NCBI GenBank assembly: GCA_020432595.1
Contig: JAGQGA010000317.1
Span: 1 to 6,531 of the forward strand
DNA from: Anaerolineales bacterium
GTDB taxonomy: Bacteria > Chloroflexota > Anaerolineae > Promineifilales > Promineifilaceae
Direction of reading: 5' to 3'
Length of the DNA: 6,531 bases
Part shown: positions 1-4,908 of the stretch, piece by piece
Layout of the letters: every line of letters starts with the position of its first letter
Position numbering within the stretch: the stretch's first letter is position 1
Translations under genes and position numbers: made by a program
The notes under the pieces: model-generated
Database searches by the model: none
What the model was told of the DNA's origin: nothing
What the model saw: only the letters and a program-made list of their open reading frames with translations

Positions 1-2
1 TT

Positions 3-434
3 GGCTCTTTGGTAACGGCTTTTTTGTTTACGATAGGTAAGTGGGGCATTGGGTTGTATTTGGGCAACAGCGCCCCTGGCTCAACCTATGGGGCAGCGGG
101 ATCGCTCATCGTGCTGCTGCTTTGGATTTATTATTCGGCGCAGATTCTGTTTTTGGGAGCGGAGTTTACGCAAGTTTATGCGAACAACTATGGTTCGCGC
201 ATTGTGGCCGATGAAACGGCCGTTTCGCTCACCCCAGCTGCACGGGCACAACAAGGCATTCCGCACACCGCAATGGCTATCCAGCAAATCCACCATTCCA
301 CTGCCCAGTCGCCTGCACCTACCAACACCACTCTCCAATCAGCTACCGCCTGGATGAAGCGGTTTCACCACTATCTGATAGAAACTTTGGCCGTGATCGT
401 TGCCGGGTGGCTGCTCCTCACCAAAAGAAATTAG
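3..434 (+). CDS. BrkB/YihY-family (UPF0761) inner-membrane protein, C-terminal part
   Basis: The gene enters from the left edge, so its start is outside the window. The first usable in-frame codon is at position 3, and 143 residues are visible before the TAG at 432-434. The first ~60 residues match the end of the BrkB/YihY membrane family: a hydrophobic helix, then a [10 protein letters not shown] turn, a second helix ([20 protein letters not shown]) and the family-typical GAEFTQVYA ending. A polar, Pro/Thr/Gln-rich linker of about 60 residues and a third hydrophobic stretch ([12 protein letters not shown]) follow before a short basic tail. The family is a multi-pass membrane protein of uncertain biochemical function; older names as ribonuclease BN or virulence factor are not well supported. 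The stop codon overlaps that of the opposing M48 remnant by 3 bp. A TTG at 9-11 could be called as a start, but upstream residues GSL fit the family, so this is a truncation by the window edge. Confidence 0.9.
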   Translation, partial: GSLVTAFLFTIGKWGIGLYLGNSAPGSTYGAAGSLIVLLLWIYYSAQILFLGAEFTQVYANNYGSRIVADETAVSLTPAARAQQGIPHTAMAIQQIHHSTAQSPAPTNTTLQSATAWMKRFHHYLIETLAVIVAGWLLLTKRN

Positions 435-682
435 CCCGCTTCAACCATAAACTGCACACCCAACTGATCAGAGTGCAATTCGTGCTCGCGGCCAAACTTC
501 ATGTTAACAACCTGTGCAATCACAGCCGCCATTTGTGCCGTTCGCCCACTGTTGGGGTCGTTGGGGTCATAGGCGGCCACCACCGCTGCCCCCGTTAACC
601 CCTGTGACAGCCTTTGCTTAGCAATTTGCTGCGCTGAATGTCGTCCTACTACGTGACCAATCTCATGCGCCATTACGCCCGC
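431..682 (-). pseudogene. M48-family zinc metalloprotease remnant
   Basis: Read on the minus strand, this gives about 83 residues that clearly belong to the core of an M48 peptidase. GVMAHEIGHVVGRHSAQQIA carries the HEXXH zinc site (HEIGH), and about 50 residues later MKFGREHELHSDQLGVQFM carries the third zinc-ligand glutamate region (ExxxD pattern). A full M48 protein has an N-terminal membrane or signal segment, more residues before HEXXH and a long C-terminal part, often 250 or more residues in all. Here the N-terminal side ends abruptly in an unrelated dispersed repeat (680-739), and the C-terminal side stops with TAA at 431-433, right after VEAG, where the family normally continues. The open frame extends back to an ATG at 1045, but that part is antisense to the yccF-like gene and the repeat. 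I read it as a decayed fragment, with ligands intact but the fold incomplete. A short expressed protein is possible but unlikely. Confidence 0.8.
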
Positions 683-739
683 AAAGTCGCAAAGTCGCCA
701 AGCATTTTCCCTTTGCGTCTTCGCGCCTTTGCGTGACAT
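680..739. repeat. Dispersed GC-rich intergenic repeat (CGCAAAG/CTTTGCG type)
   Basis: CGCAAAGT occurs twice in tandem (680-687 and 688-695). It is mirrored by CTTTGCG at 711-717 and 727-733, giving a compact inverted-repeat structure. Read on the minus strand it encodes MSRKGAKTQR followed by RLCDFA. Such SRKxAKxQR-type peptides are a well-known artefact of a short repeat scattered through many bacterial genomes. It forms the break point of the M48 remnant: protease homology begins exactly where the repeat ends. A shortened related copy lies at 4777-4798. Confidence 0.75.
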
Positions 740-799
740 AAAGTTAATTCCGATAATGTCTATTAGAAGAACCTGTGCAACAAACGGCCGTTTTTCCCG

Positions 800-807
800 T
801 ATAGAAT
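800..807 (+). promoter_or_regulatory. Possible -10 element for the yccF-like gene
   Basis: TATAGAAT lies 23 bp before the ATG at 831, in an AT-rich stretch directly after an AAACGGCCGTTT palindrome (782-793). No convincing -35 hexamer sits 16-18 bp upstream, so this is only a suggestion from the -10 sequence and position. Confidence 0.25.
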
Positions 808-830
808 ACAGCAAATATAAGCGAGGGTAT

Positions 831-1277
831 ATGAAAATGGCACAAATAGAAGCTGTAATGAAAGAAAAATACGTGGAGCCGGTACGCGAGATTCCCTTTT
901 TACTTCGCGTGGCTTGGTTTTTTGTTTTTGGCTGGGAACTGGCTGCCGCCTGGATTTTTATCGCCTGGGCACTCAACGCCACCATTATTGGGCTGCCGCT
1001 GGGACTGTGGATGATTGACCGCATCCCCCAGGTGCTAACGCTCAAGGCTCGCCCCGGGGCTTACTTGGTAGATGGTAAAAACGGCGACCGCATTTTTGTC
1101 AATGCTGAACAGCCCCCCTTCCTCATCCGCATGGTCTATTTCTTCCTCATTGGCTGGTGGTTTAGCCTGCTATGGTCAATTCTGGCCTGGGTGCTGTGCG
1201 CCACCATCATCGGCCTCCCACTCGGCATCATGATGCTCAATGGTCTGCCCACGGTAACCACACTACAGCGCAGTTGA
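831..1277 (+). CDS. YccF-domain inner-membrane protein with internal duplication
   Basis: This encodes 148 residues built from two copies of the YccF domain (PF03733/DUF307 type). The first hydrophobic block (about 22-71) and the second (about 97-144) align with each other. Each begins PFL(L/I)R, continues with FGW or IGW, and contains the identical nonapeptide ATIIGLPLG (50-58 and 124-132). A polar loop (KARPGAYLVDGKNGDRIF) separates them. The protein should sit in the cytoplasmic membrane; family function is unknown. E. coli YccF has the same overall length. An open frame reaches back to 729, but that segment lies in the repeat and palindrome region and is not YccF-like. GAGGG (823-827) lies 3 nt before ATG 831 and 9 nt before a second ATG at 837, so either could be used; 837 has the better spacing. 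The gene stands alone on its strand, with a dispersed hairpin element behind its stop. Confidence 0.88.
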   Translation: MKMAQIEAVMKEKYVEPVREIPFLLRVAWFFVFGWELAAAWIFIAWALNATIIGLPLGLWMIDRIPQVLTLKARPGAYLVDGKNGDRIFVNAEQPPFLIRMVYFFLIGWWFSLLWSILAWVLCATIIGLPLGIMMLNGLPTVTTLQRS

Positions 1278-1282
1278 ATGTA

Positions 1283-1376
1283 GCGTTAGCTCTTTGGGAA
1301 TTCAGAGGGTTGACTCGCTTTTAACATGGTACGTGGTGCGTCAAAAGAGCTTATTAGCTGCGCACCACGTACCACG
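1283..1376 (+). repeat. Dispersed hairpin element, copy 1
   Basis: It starts with GCGTTAGCT, then TGGGAATTCA, TTGAC, GCTTTTA and TGGTACGTGG, and ends in a perfect 14-bp inverted repeat (TGGTACGTGGTGCG, 1327-1340, and its complement at 1361-1374) around a 20-nt loop. The same ordered blocks recur at 6195-6293. The element fills the gap between the convergent yccF-like and dehydrogenase genes, with both stop codons close to its edges. The stem could act as a transcription barrier for both genes, but it lacks the T-run of an intrinsic terminator. No transposase or target duplication is visible. Confidence 0.75.
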
Positions 1377-1380
1377 GAAT

Positions 1381-2460
1381 TTACGACAACGTAGACCACA
1401 CTTCCAACTTTGACTTCACGCGGCGGATCACCTCCGTCGTAAATTCGTCGGTGTGGGCGGAGCCACCCAAATCGGCCGTGCGAACCCCGTCATAAACCGC
1501 TTCCAGCGTCGCCTCATAAATGGCGCGGCTGGCGCGTTTGAGTTCCTCTTCTTTGGCATAGGACAACATACCGGCTGCTGCCAAAATCATCGCCATCGGG
1601 TTGGCGATGTTGCGCCCTTCCAGAGCCGGAGCCGTGCCGTGTGGTGCTTCAGCCATGACGCAATCCACCGTATAACTATCATCCATCGAGATAACCAGCG
1701 ATTCGGCCCCGGCAATGGAGCCAAAAAGCTGCATGACCATGTCCGAAAGCAGGTCGCCGTCCCGGTTAAGGGTGGGAATGACCAGCGCATCGCCGCGAGG
1801 AGCCAGCAGCAGGGCAAAGGTAGCATCAATTAACTGGGGATTGTAGCGAACGTTGGGGTAACGCTTGGCCGCTGCATCCATCTCCTCTTTAAACATTCCT
1901 TCGTAAATGGGGCTGACGGTGTACTTGGGACCACCAAAAATAGTACCTCGCGTGCGGCTGGCGTGCTGAAAGGCGTACTCGGTGACGGCGCGGCAGACGC
2001 GGCGGCTAATCCGTTCGGTGCGGAGGGCAATTTCGTCCAGCGAATCAGCTTCCCCTTCACGCCACTCTTTCGCGCCATAGGCATCATCCCGCGCCATGCG
2101 GACAACGGTAATGGGGGCGTAGACCCCAGCAATGGAGGGCACGCCGGGAATACGTCGGCCGGTACGCAAAATCACCTCCGCATCCATCTCCTCACGCAAA
2201 ATTCGGTTGGGACTGCCCACGTCGTTTTTGGTTTCGGGGGTGATGGTGGCCGCTTTTAGCCCCAGCTTGTATTCCCGCAGCGCCTTCCCCGCCTCATAGA
2301 CAACGGCGTTGTTGGTTTGGCGGCGGTTGTCCAGGCTCAGGTCATAGCGAAGAAAGTTTAGCTCGGTGCGGATGACATCGGGTGCCAACACGCGCAGCGC
2401 TTCAACCAGCAGTTCCTGGCCGGTCTGGTCGCCGTCAAGAATAACGATATTTCGACTCAT
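1381..2460 (-). CDS. Isocitrate/isopropylmalate-family decarboxylating dehydrogenase
   Basis: This 359-residue protein belongs to the NAD(P)-dependent beta-decarboxylating dehydrogenase family, which oxidises and decarboxylates (2R,3S)-3-substituted malates such as isocitrate, 3-isopropylmalate or homoisocitrate. Core residues can be placed by comparison with E. coli Icd: Ser83 and Arg89/Arg99 in the substrate segment (GSPNRILREEMDAEVILR), Arg121 and catalytic Tyr128 (RMARDDAYGAKEW), catalytic Lys179 (GGPKYTVSP), metal ligands Asp212 and Asp236/Asp240 (LNRDGDLLSD), and the adenosine loop HGTAP (274-278) followed by NIANP. Deviations are notable: the N-terminal loop is GDQTGQE where the usual form is GDGIGPE; the REN(T/S)ED motif is RMARDD; and HGTAP is followed by Ala-Leu, neither the Asp typical of NAD enzymes nor the Lys-Tyr of E. 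coli NADP-Icd. Substrate and cofactor therefore stay open. The start at 2460 is set by AAGGA six nt upstream; the longer frame to 2514 runs through repeat DNA. It is the last gene of the minus-strand cluster. Confidence 0.88.
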   Translation of the reverse strand: MSRNIVILDGDQTGQELLVEALRVLAPDVIRTELNFLRYDLSLDNRRQTNNAVVYEAGKALREYKLGLKAATITPETKNDVGSPNRILREEMDAEVILRTGRRIPGVPSIAGVYAPITVVRMARDDAYGAKEWREGEADSLDEIALRTERISRRVCRAVTEYAFQHASRTRGTIFGGPKYTVSPIYEGMFKEEMDAAAKRYPNVRYNPQLIDATFALLLAPRGDALVIPTLNRDGDLLSDMVMQLFGSIAGAESLVISMDDSYTVDCVMAEAPHGTAPALEGRNIANPMAMILAAAGMLSYAKEEELKRASRAIYEATLEAVYDGVRTADLGGSAHTDEFTTEVIRRVKSKLEVWSTLS

Positions 2461-2466
2461 ATGATT

Positions 2467-2471
2467 TCCTT
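2467..2471 (-). promoter_or_regulatory. Ribosome binding site of the dehydrogenase gene
   Basis: AAGGA on the minus strand lies six nt before ATG 2458-2460. It decides the start against the upstream in-frame ATG at 2514, whose extra 18 residues are encoded by intergenic repeat. It is the clearest Shine-Dalgarno in the minus-strand cluster. Confidence 0.7.
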
Positions 2472-2474
2472 GTG

Positions 2475-2538
2475 CAAGTAACAAGTTGCAGATTGCAAGT
2501 AAGAAACTTGCCACCTGTTACTTGCCACTTGTTACTTG
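2475..2538. repeat. Intergenic inverted repeat, CAAGTAACAAGT family
   Basis: A perfect 12-bp inverted repeat, CAAGTAACAAGT (2475-2486) and ACTTGTTACTTG (2527-2538), encloses a second small hairpin, GCAAGT-AAGAA-ACTTGC (2495-2511). Further imperfect ACTTGCCAC/CTGTTACTTG units fill the space. It occupies the whole gap between the second FemAB gene and the dehydrogenase gene, and its right arm supplies the last residues and TAA stop of the FemAB frame (2532-2534). It could alter transcript levels of the downstream dehydrogenase, but no direct evidence exists. Confidence 0.7.
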
Positions 2539-3641
2539 TTCTCTGTTCCCCTACCCCGCAACCAGTTAAGATATTTTGGCACGGCCGTAGTGTAGAGCCA
2601 GTAGAGGAACGGCCGTTCCACATAATCCCACGCCCCAATATGCCGCACCACCTGCCCCGTGAACCCTTCTTTGAAACGCCACACCCCCCACATCCGGTCA
2701 CTTTCCACAAACTCATCCGGCGCACCCCAAAAATCGTAGACCTCGCACCCTTGCGCCTGCGCCCAGCGAATCGCTTCCCATTGCAGCAGGTAAGTGGGCA
2801 TTCGGTTGCGCTCTTCATTGGTGGAGGCGCCATACATGTAGATGGCGCGGTTGCCAAAGCGGACAAGCACCAGGGCAGCCAGCGGGTGGCCTTCATATTC
2901 GGCCAAAAATGGCTGTGCCATGCCTGCCTGGTAAAAGCTGTTCCAAGCATCAAGATAGTAGTCGAGGGGGCGGATAGTGAAGCCGTCACGAACGGCCGTT
3001 TCCCGGTACATCTCGGCAATGGTAGCAAAGTCAGCCGGGGTGCCTAGTCGAATTACCACGTCCTTGCGGCCGGCCAGCCGGATGTTGTAGCGCGTTTTCG
3101 ACTTCATCGCCGCCAGCAGTTCCTCTTCCGGCCGGCCCAGTGCCAATTCCACCGTGTTGCAGAATTGAATCTGGTCAGCCGAGAAACGCCAGCCGCGTGC
3201 CTGTAGCTCTTGGGTAAATTGGCGGCCAATCGGCGACGGCCGTTCTGATTCCAGCCCCCAGCTTTTGACCACATCAGGGTCAATCTTGATAAAAATCGCC
3301 CGTTCCCGCCGCGCCACCTTTTCCAACTCAGCCAGCACCCGCTGCCGCAGGTCGCCATCGTTGTAGTTGAGGATGGGGCCTTTGGGGACATAGAGAATGC
3401 AGTAAGGGAGGCGGGGCAGCTTGCGTTTCAGCACCATCGCTGCCGCCTGCGGCTCCCAGCGGCTTTCGCCCACCGTCAGCAGCAGCGGCTGCATCTCCCA
3501 GCCCCAGCGGGATTTGAAGGCACCCCACGCCCAGCTTTGCAGCGCGTGGGGGTTGGGCAAGCCACCAACTGCCTGATCCCAGACGACGGGGGAGGTTTCG
3601 CGTTTGAAGACGGAGGCGCGGTAGGTTGGTTCTTTGAGCAT
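2532..3641 (-). CDS. FemAB/FemX-family peptidoglycan-bridge aminoacyltransferase (paralogue 2)
   Basis: This 369-residue protein belongs to the FemABX family, which transfers amino acids from aminoacyl-tRNA to the peptide stem of lipid II or its precursors on the cytoplasmic face of the membrane. It has two GNAT-like halves. Landmarks are LQSWAWGAFKSRWGW (34-48), YVPKGPI (84-90), the basic segment MKSKTRYNIRLAGRKDV (179-195), YMYGASTNEERNRMPTY (268-284), the substrate-pocket-like YDFWGAPDE (302-310) and WRFKEGFTG (321-329). No long coiled-coil arm as in Staphylococcus FemA is seen, and the length fits the shorter FemX-type members. The next gene upstream (3708-4763) is a paralogue with the same landmarks. 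The ATG at 3641 is the only sensible start before an in-frame stop, but no Shine-Dalgarno is present: the leader is a tandem CAATCTC repeat. Substrate amino acid and acceptor cannot be told from sequence. Four ACGGCCGT palindromes lie inside this gene. Confidence 0.88.
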   Translation of the reverse strand: MLKEPTYRASVFKRETSPVVWDQAVGGLPNPHALQSWAWGAFKSRWGWEMQPLLLTVGESRWEPQAAAMVLKRKLPRLPYCILYVPKGPILNYNDGDLRQRVLAELEKVARRERAIFIKIDPDVVKSWGLESERPSPIGRQFTQELQARGWRFSADQIQFCNTVELALGRPEEELLAAMKSKTRYNIRLAGRKDVVIRLGTPADFATIAEMYRETAVRDGFTIRPLDYYLDAWNSFYQAGMAQPFLAEYEGHPLAALVLVRFGNRAIYMYGASTNEERNRMPTYLLQWEAIRWAQAQGCEVYDFWGAPDEFVESDRMWGVWRFKEGFTGQVVRHIGAWDYVERPFLYWLYTTAVPKYLNWLRGRGTENK

Positions 3642-3645
3642 ATCA

Positions 3646-3700
3646 GAGATTGGAGATTGGAGATTGGAGATTGCGAACCTTCACAATTTCCAATCTCCAA
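3646..3700. repeat. Tandem GAGATTG heptamer with inverted copy
   Basis: Four exact tandem copies of GAGATTG (3646-3673) are followed, after 17 nt, by the inverted unit CAATCTCCAA (3691-3700), so TTGGAGATTG can pair with it in three registers. The array fills most of the 66-bp gap between the two FemAB genes and ends four nt before the start codon of the downstream one on the minus strand, where a ribosome binding site would be expected. Confidence 0.8.
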
Positions 3701-3707
3701 GCTCCAT

Positions 3708-4763
3708 TTACCTTTTACCCCGCCACCAGTTATAGAGCGACTTGATACGCTGGTTATAAACGCGGTCAACAGGGCCGACGGTGCGCCAAAGCTGGCCGCC
3801 AAAGCCCCGTTTGAAGCGGTAGACGGGCCACAGGCCGTCGCTGCGCTCCTGAAAGCTGGCTTCCAAAGCGTCTTCATCAGCATCGGGCACGCCCCACAAA
3901 TCGTAATGGGTGCAGCCGCGCTGTTTGGCCCACTGGATGGCGGCCCACTGCACGGCGTAGCTGGGCATCCGGTTGCGCTCTTCATTACTAGATGCGCCAT
4001 AGAGATAAACGGCCGTTTTACCCACCGCCGCGATCATGACTGCCGCTAACGGCCGTTTCTCATACTCCGCCAGCAGCAACGTCAACTGATCCGGCGCAAA
4101 CAGATCGTACACATCGCGGTAATATTCCGGCGCGTGAATGCCAAAGCTGTCGCGCTGCCCCGTGAGATGCATTAGCTGGTAAAAAACCGGCAGATCAGCG
4201 CGGCTCCCTTCGCGCACCGTCACCTCCTTGCGAGCCGACAGGCGAATGTTGTAGCGCGTTTTTTGGTGCATCGCCGCCAAAATATCGTCGTCACTCCCCT
4301 GAATATCCACCATTAGTGTACGTGGCGGCTGGATGGTGTCGGTTTCGGGCGACAGGTCATATTGCTGGCAATGTGCCGCCCAATTGGGCGTGGCGTGGCT
4401 CCACAGCAGCGGCTCCATTTTCACCAGCCCCACGCCGCGCTGGTAGGCCGAATGGTCAATTTGGTTAAGCAGCACTGTCACCTGCTCCTCATCGTCCCAA
4501 TCCACCAGCGGGCCGTGGGGGATGTAGCCAATTTTGGCAATGCCCATGGCGGCAGAACGGTAGAGGATTTGGGCACCGGCGGCTAAACGGCCGTCTTTTT
4601 TCAGCCACACGCGGTGGGACGACCAGCCAAAGCGGTTTTTTAGCCGCGCCCAATTATGCAGTTGCAGCAAGCTGCCGTTGGGGTGGTTTAACACAAATTC
4701 ATCCCAGGCGGCATCGTCTGCTGAATAAGGCTTTTCGCCGAGTTCAAATAGCTTGTCAAACAT
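3708..4763 (-). CDS. FemAB/FemX-family peptidoglycan-bridge aminoacyltransferase (paralogue 1)
   Basis: This 351-residue member of the FemABX family is the first gene of the minus-strand cluster. It presumably uses aminoacyl-tRNA to extend a peptidoglycan precursor side chain; the exact amino acid is unknown. It carries the same ordered landmarks as its neighbour: LQLHNWARLKNRFGW (33-47), YIPHGPL (80-86), MHQKTRYNIRLSARKEV (165-181), YLYGASSNEERNRMPSY (253-269), YDLWGVPD (287-294) and YRFKRGFGG (315-323). The two proteins share KTRYNIRL and NEERNRMP exactly but differ widely elsewhere, which suggests an old duplication and different roles, as with FemX/A/B adding successive residues. No coiled-coil arm is evident. 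The start at 4763 has no Shine-Dalgarno: a run of C separates it from a TATAAT box, so the message may be leaderless. Three ACGGCCGT palindromes lie inside the gene. Confidence 0.88.
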   Translation of the reverse strand: MFDKLFELGEKPYSADDAAWDEFVLNHPNGSLLQLHNWARLKNRFGWSSHRVWLKKDGRLAAGAQILYRSAAMGIAKIGYIPHGPLVDWDDEEQVTVLLNQIDHSAYQRGVGLVKMEPLLWSHATPNWAAHCQQYDLSPETDTIQPPRTLMVDIQGSDDDILAAMHQKTRYNIRLSARKEVTVREGSRADLPVFYQLMHLTGQRDSFGIHAPEYYRDVYDLFAPDQLTLLLAEYEKRPLAAVMIAAVGKTAVYLYGASSNEERNRMPSYAVQWAAIQWAKQRGCTHYDLWGVPDADEDALEASFQERSDGLWPVYRFKRGFGGQLWRTVGPVDRVYNQRIKSLYNWWRGKR

Positions 4764-4770
4764 CGGGGGG

Positions 4771-4776
4771 ATTATA
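4771..4776 (-). promoter_or_regulatory. Consensus -10 box placed for a leaderless transcript
   Basis: TATAAT on the minus strand is separated from ATG 4763-4761 by only seven nt (CCCCCCG). Transcription normally begins about seven nt after a -10 box, which would put the first base at or next to the A of the ATG. The -35 region 17 bp upstream reads TCGCAA, a weak match. No Shine-Dalgarno is present, which agrees with a leaderless start. Confidence 0.5.
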
Positions 4777-4798
4777 GGAAAAAGTGGGCGACTTTGCG
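4777..4798 (-). repeat. Short related copy of the 680-739 repeat
   Basis: Read on the minus strand this begins CGCAAAGTCGCC and ends TTTTCC. The first 12 bases are identical to 688-699, and the spacing to TTTTCC (705-710 there) differs by one base. It lies immediately upstream of the TATAAT box of the first FemAB gene, so it provides the spacer and weak -35 region of that promoter. Confidence 0.5.
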
Positions 4799-4812
4799 AG
4801 TGGCTGGGGGGG

Positions 4813-4821
4813 TGTTACAAT
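4813..4821 (+). promoter_or_regulatory. Extended -10 promoter for the zinc-ribbon gene
   Basis: TGTTACAAT is an extended -10 (TGn followed by TACAAT). A possible -35, TTGCGA (4794-4799), lies 16 bp upstream. The expected transcription start is near 4828, just before the left arm of the 19-bp inverted repeat. It points away from the FemAB promoter, with which it shares the 4777-4799 region. Confidence 0.45.
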
Positions 4822-4830
4822 TTGTTAGGC

Positions 4831-4892
4831 AGTGCGTTGCACGGGGCAAACTCTGTTAATTGTTAATTGAGCCTTGCCCCGTGCAACGCACT
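4831..4892 (+). promoter_or_regulatory. Perfect 19-bp inverted repeat in the 5' leader
   Basis: AGTGCGTTGCACGGGGCAA (4831-4849) is exactly complementary to 4874-4892, around a 24-nt loop (4850-4873) that contains a tandem TGTTAAT (4854-4867). The right arm ends two nt before the AAGGA ribosome binding site (4895-4899) of the zinc-ribbon gene. If transcription starts at about 4828, the hairpin makes up nearly the whole untranslated leader. It could stabilise the 5' end, tune ribosome access, or be a member of a dispersed palindromic repeat family. No T-run follows, so it is not a standard terminator. Confidence 0.75.
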
Positions 4893-4908
4893 ACAAGGAT
4901 AAATGCTC

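Noticed and set aside
782..795. AAACGGCCGTTTTT as an intrinsic terminator
   Set aside because: The palindrome has no loop and a very short stem, and the same sequence occurs inside genes throughout the window. It is a member of the ACGGCCGT set.
683..1045. N-terminal extension of the M48 reading frame back to an ATG at 1045
   Set aside because: This part is antisense to the yccF-like gene and then passes through the dispersed repeat. It shows no protease homology, so it is frame-open by chance.
2461..2514. Longer start of the dehydrogenase (18 extra residues, MASFLLAICN...)
   Set aside because: The extra segment is encoded by the CAAGTAACAAGT repeat. The family N-terminus (beta strand plus GDQTG loop) begins right after 2460, and AAGGA is correctly spaced there.
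2472..3047. Plus-strand frame of 191 codons
   Set aside because: It is the antisense shadow of the second FemAB gene. It has no ribosome site and a Pro/His-rich composition, and the opposite strand has strong family motifs.
3646..3700. CRISPR-like array
   Set aside because: The units are seven-base direct tandems with no spacers, and no cas gene is present.
3476..4000. Minus-strand frame of 174 codons spanning both FemAB genes
   Set aside because: It runs out of frame through the end of one FemAB gene, the heptamer repeat and the start of the next. It has no homology and shadow-type composition.
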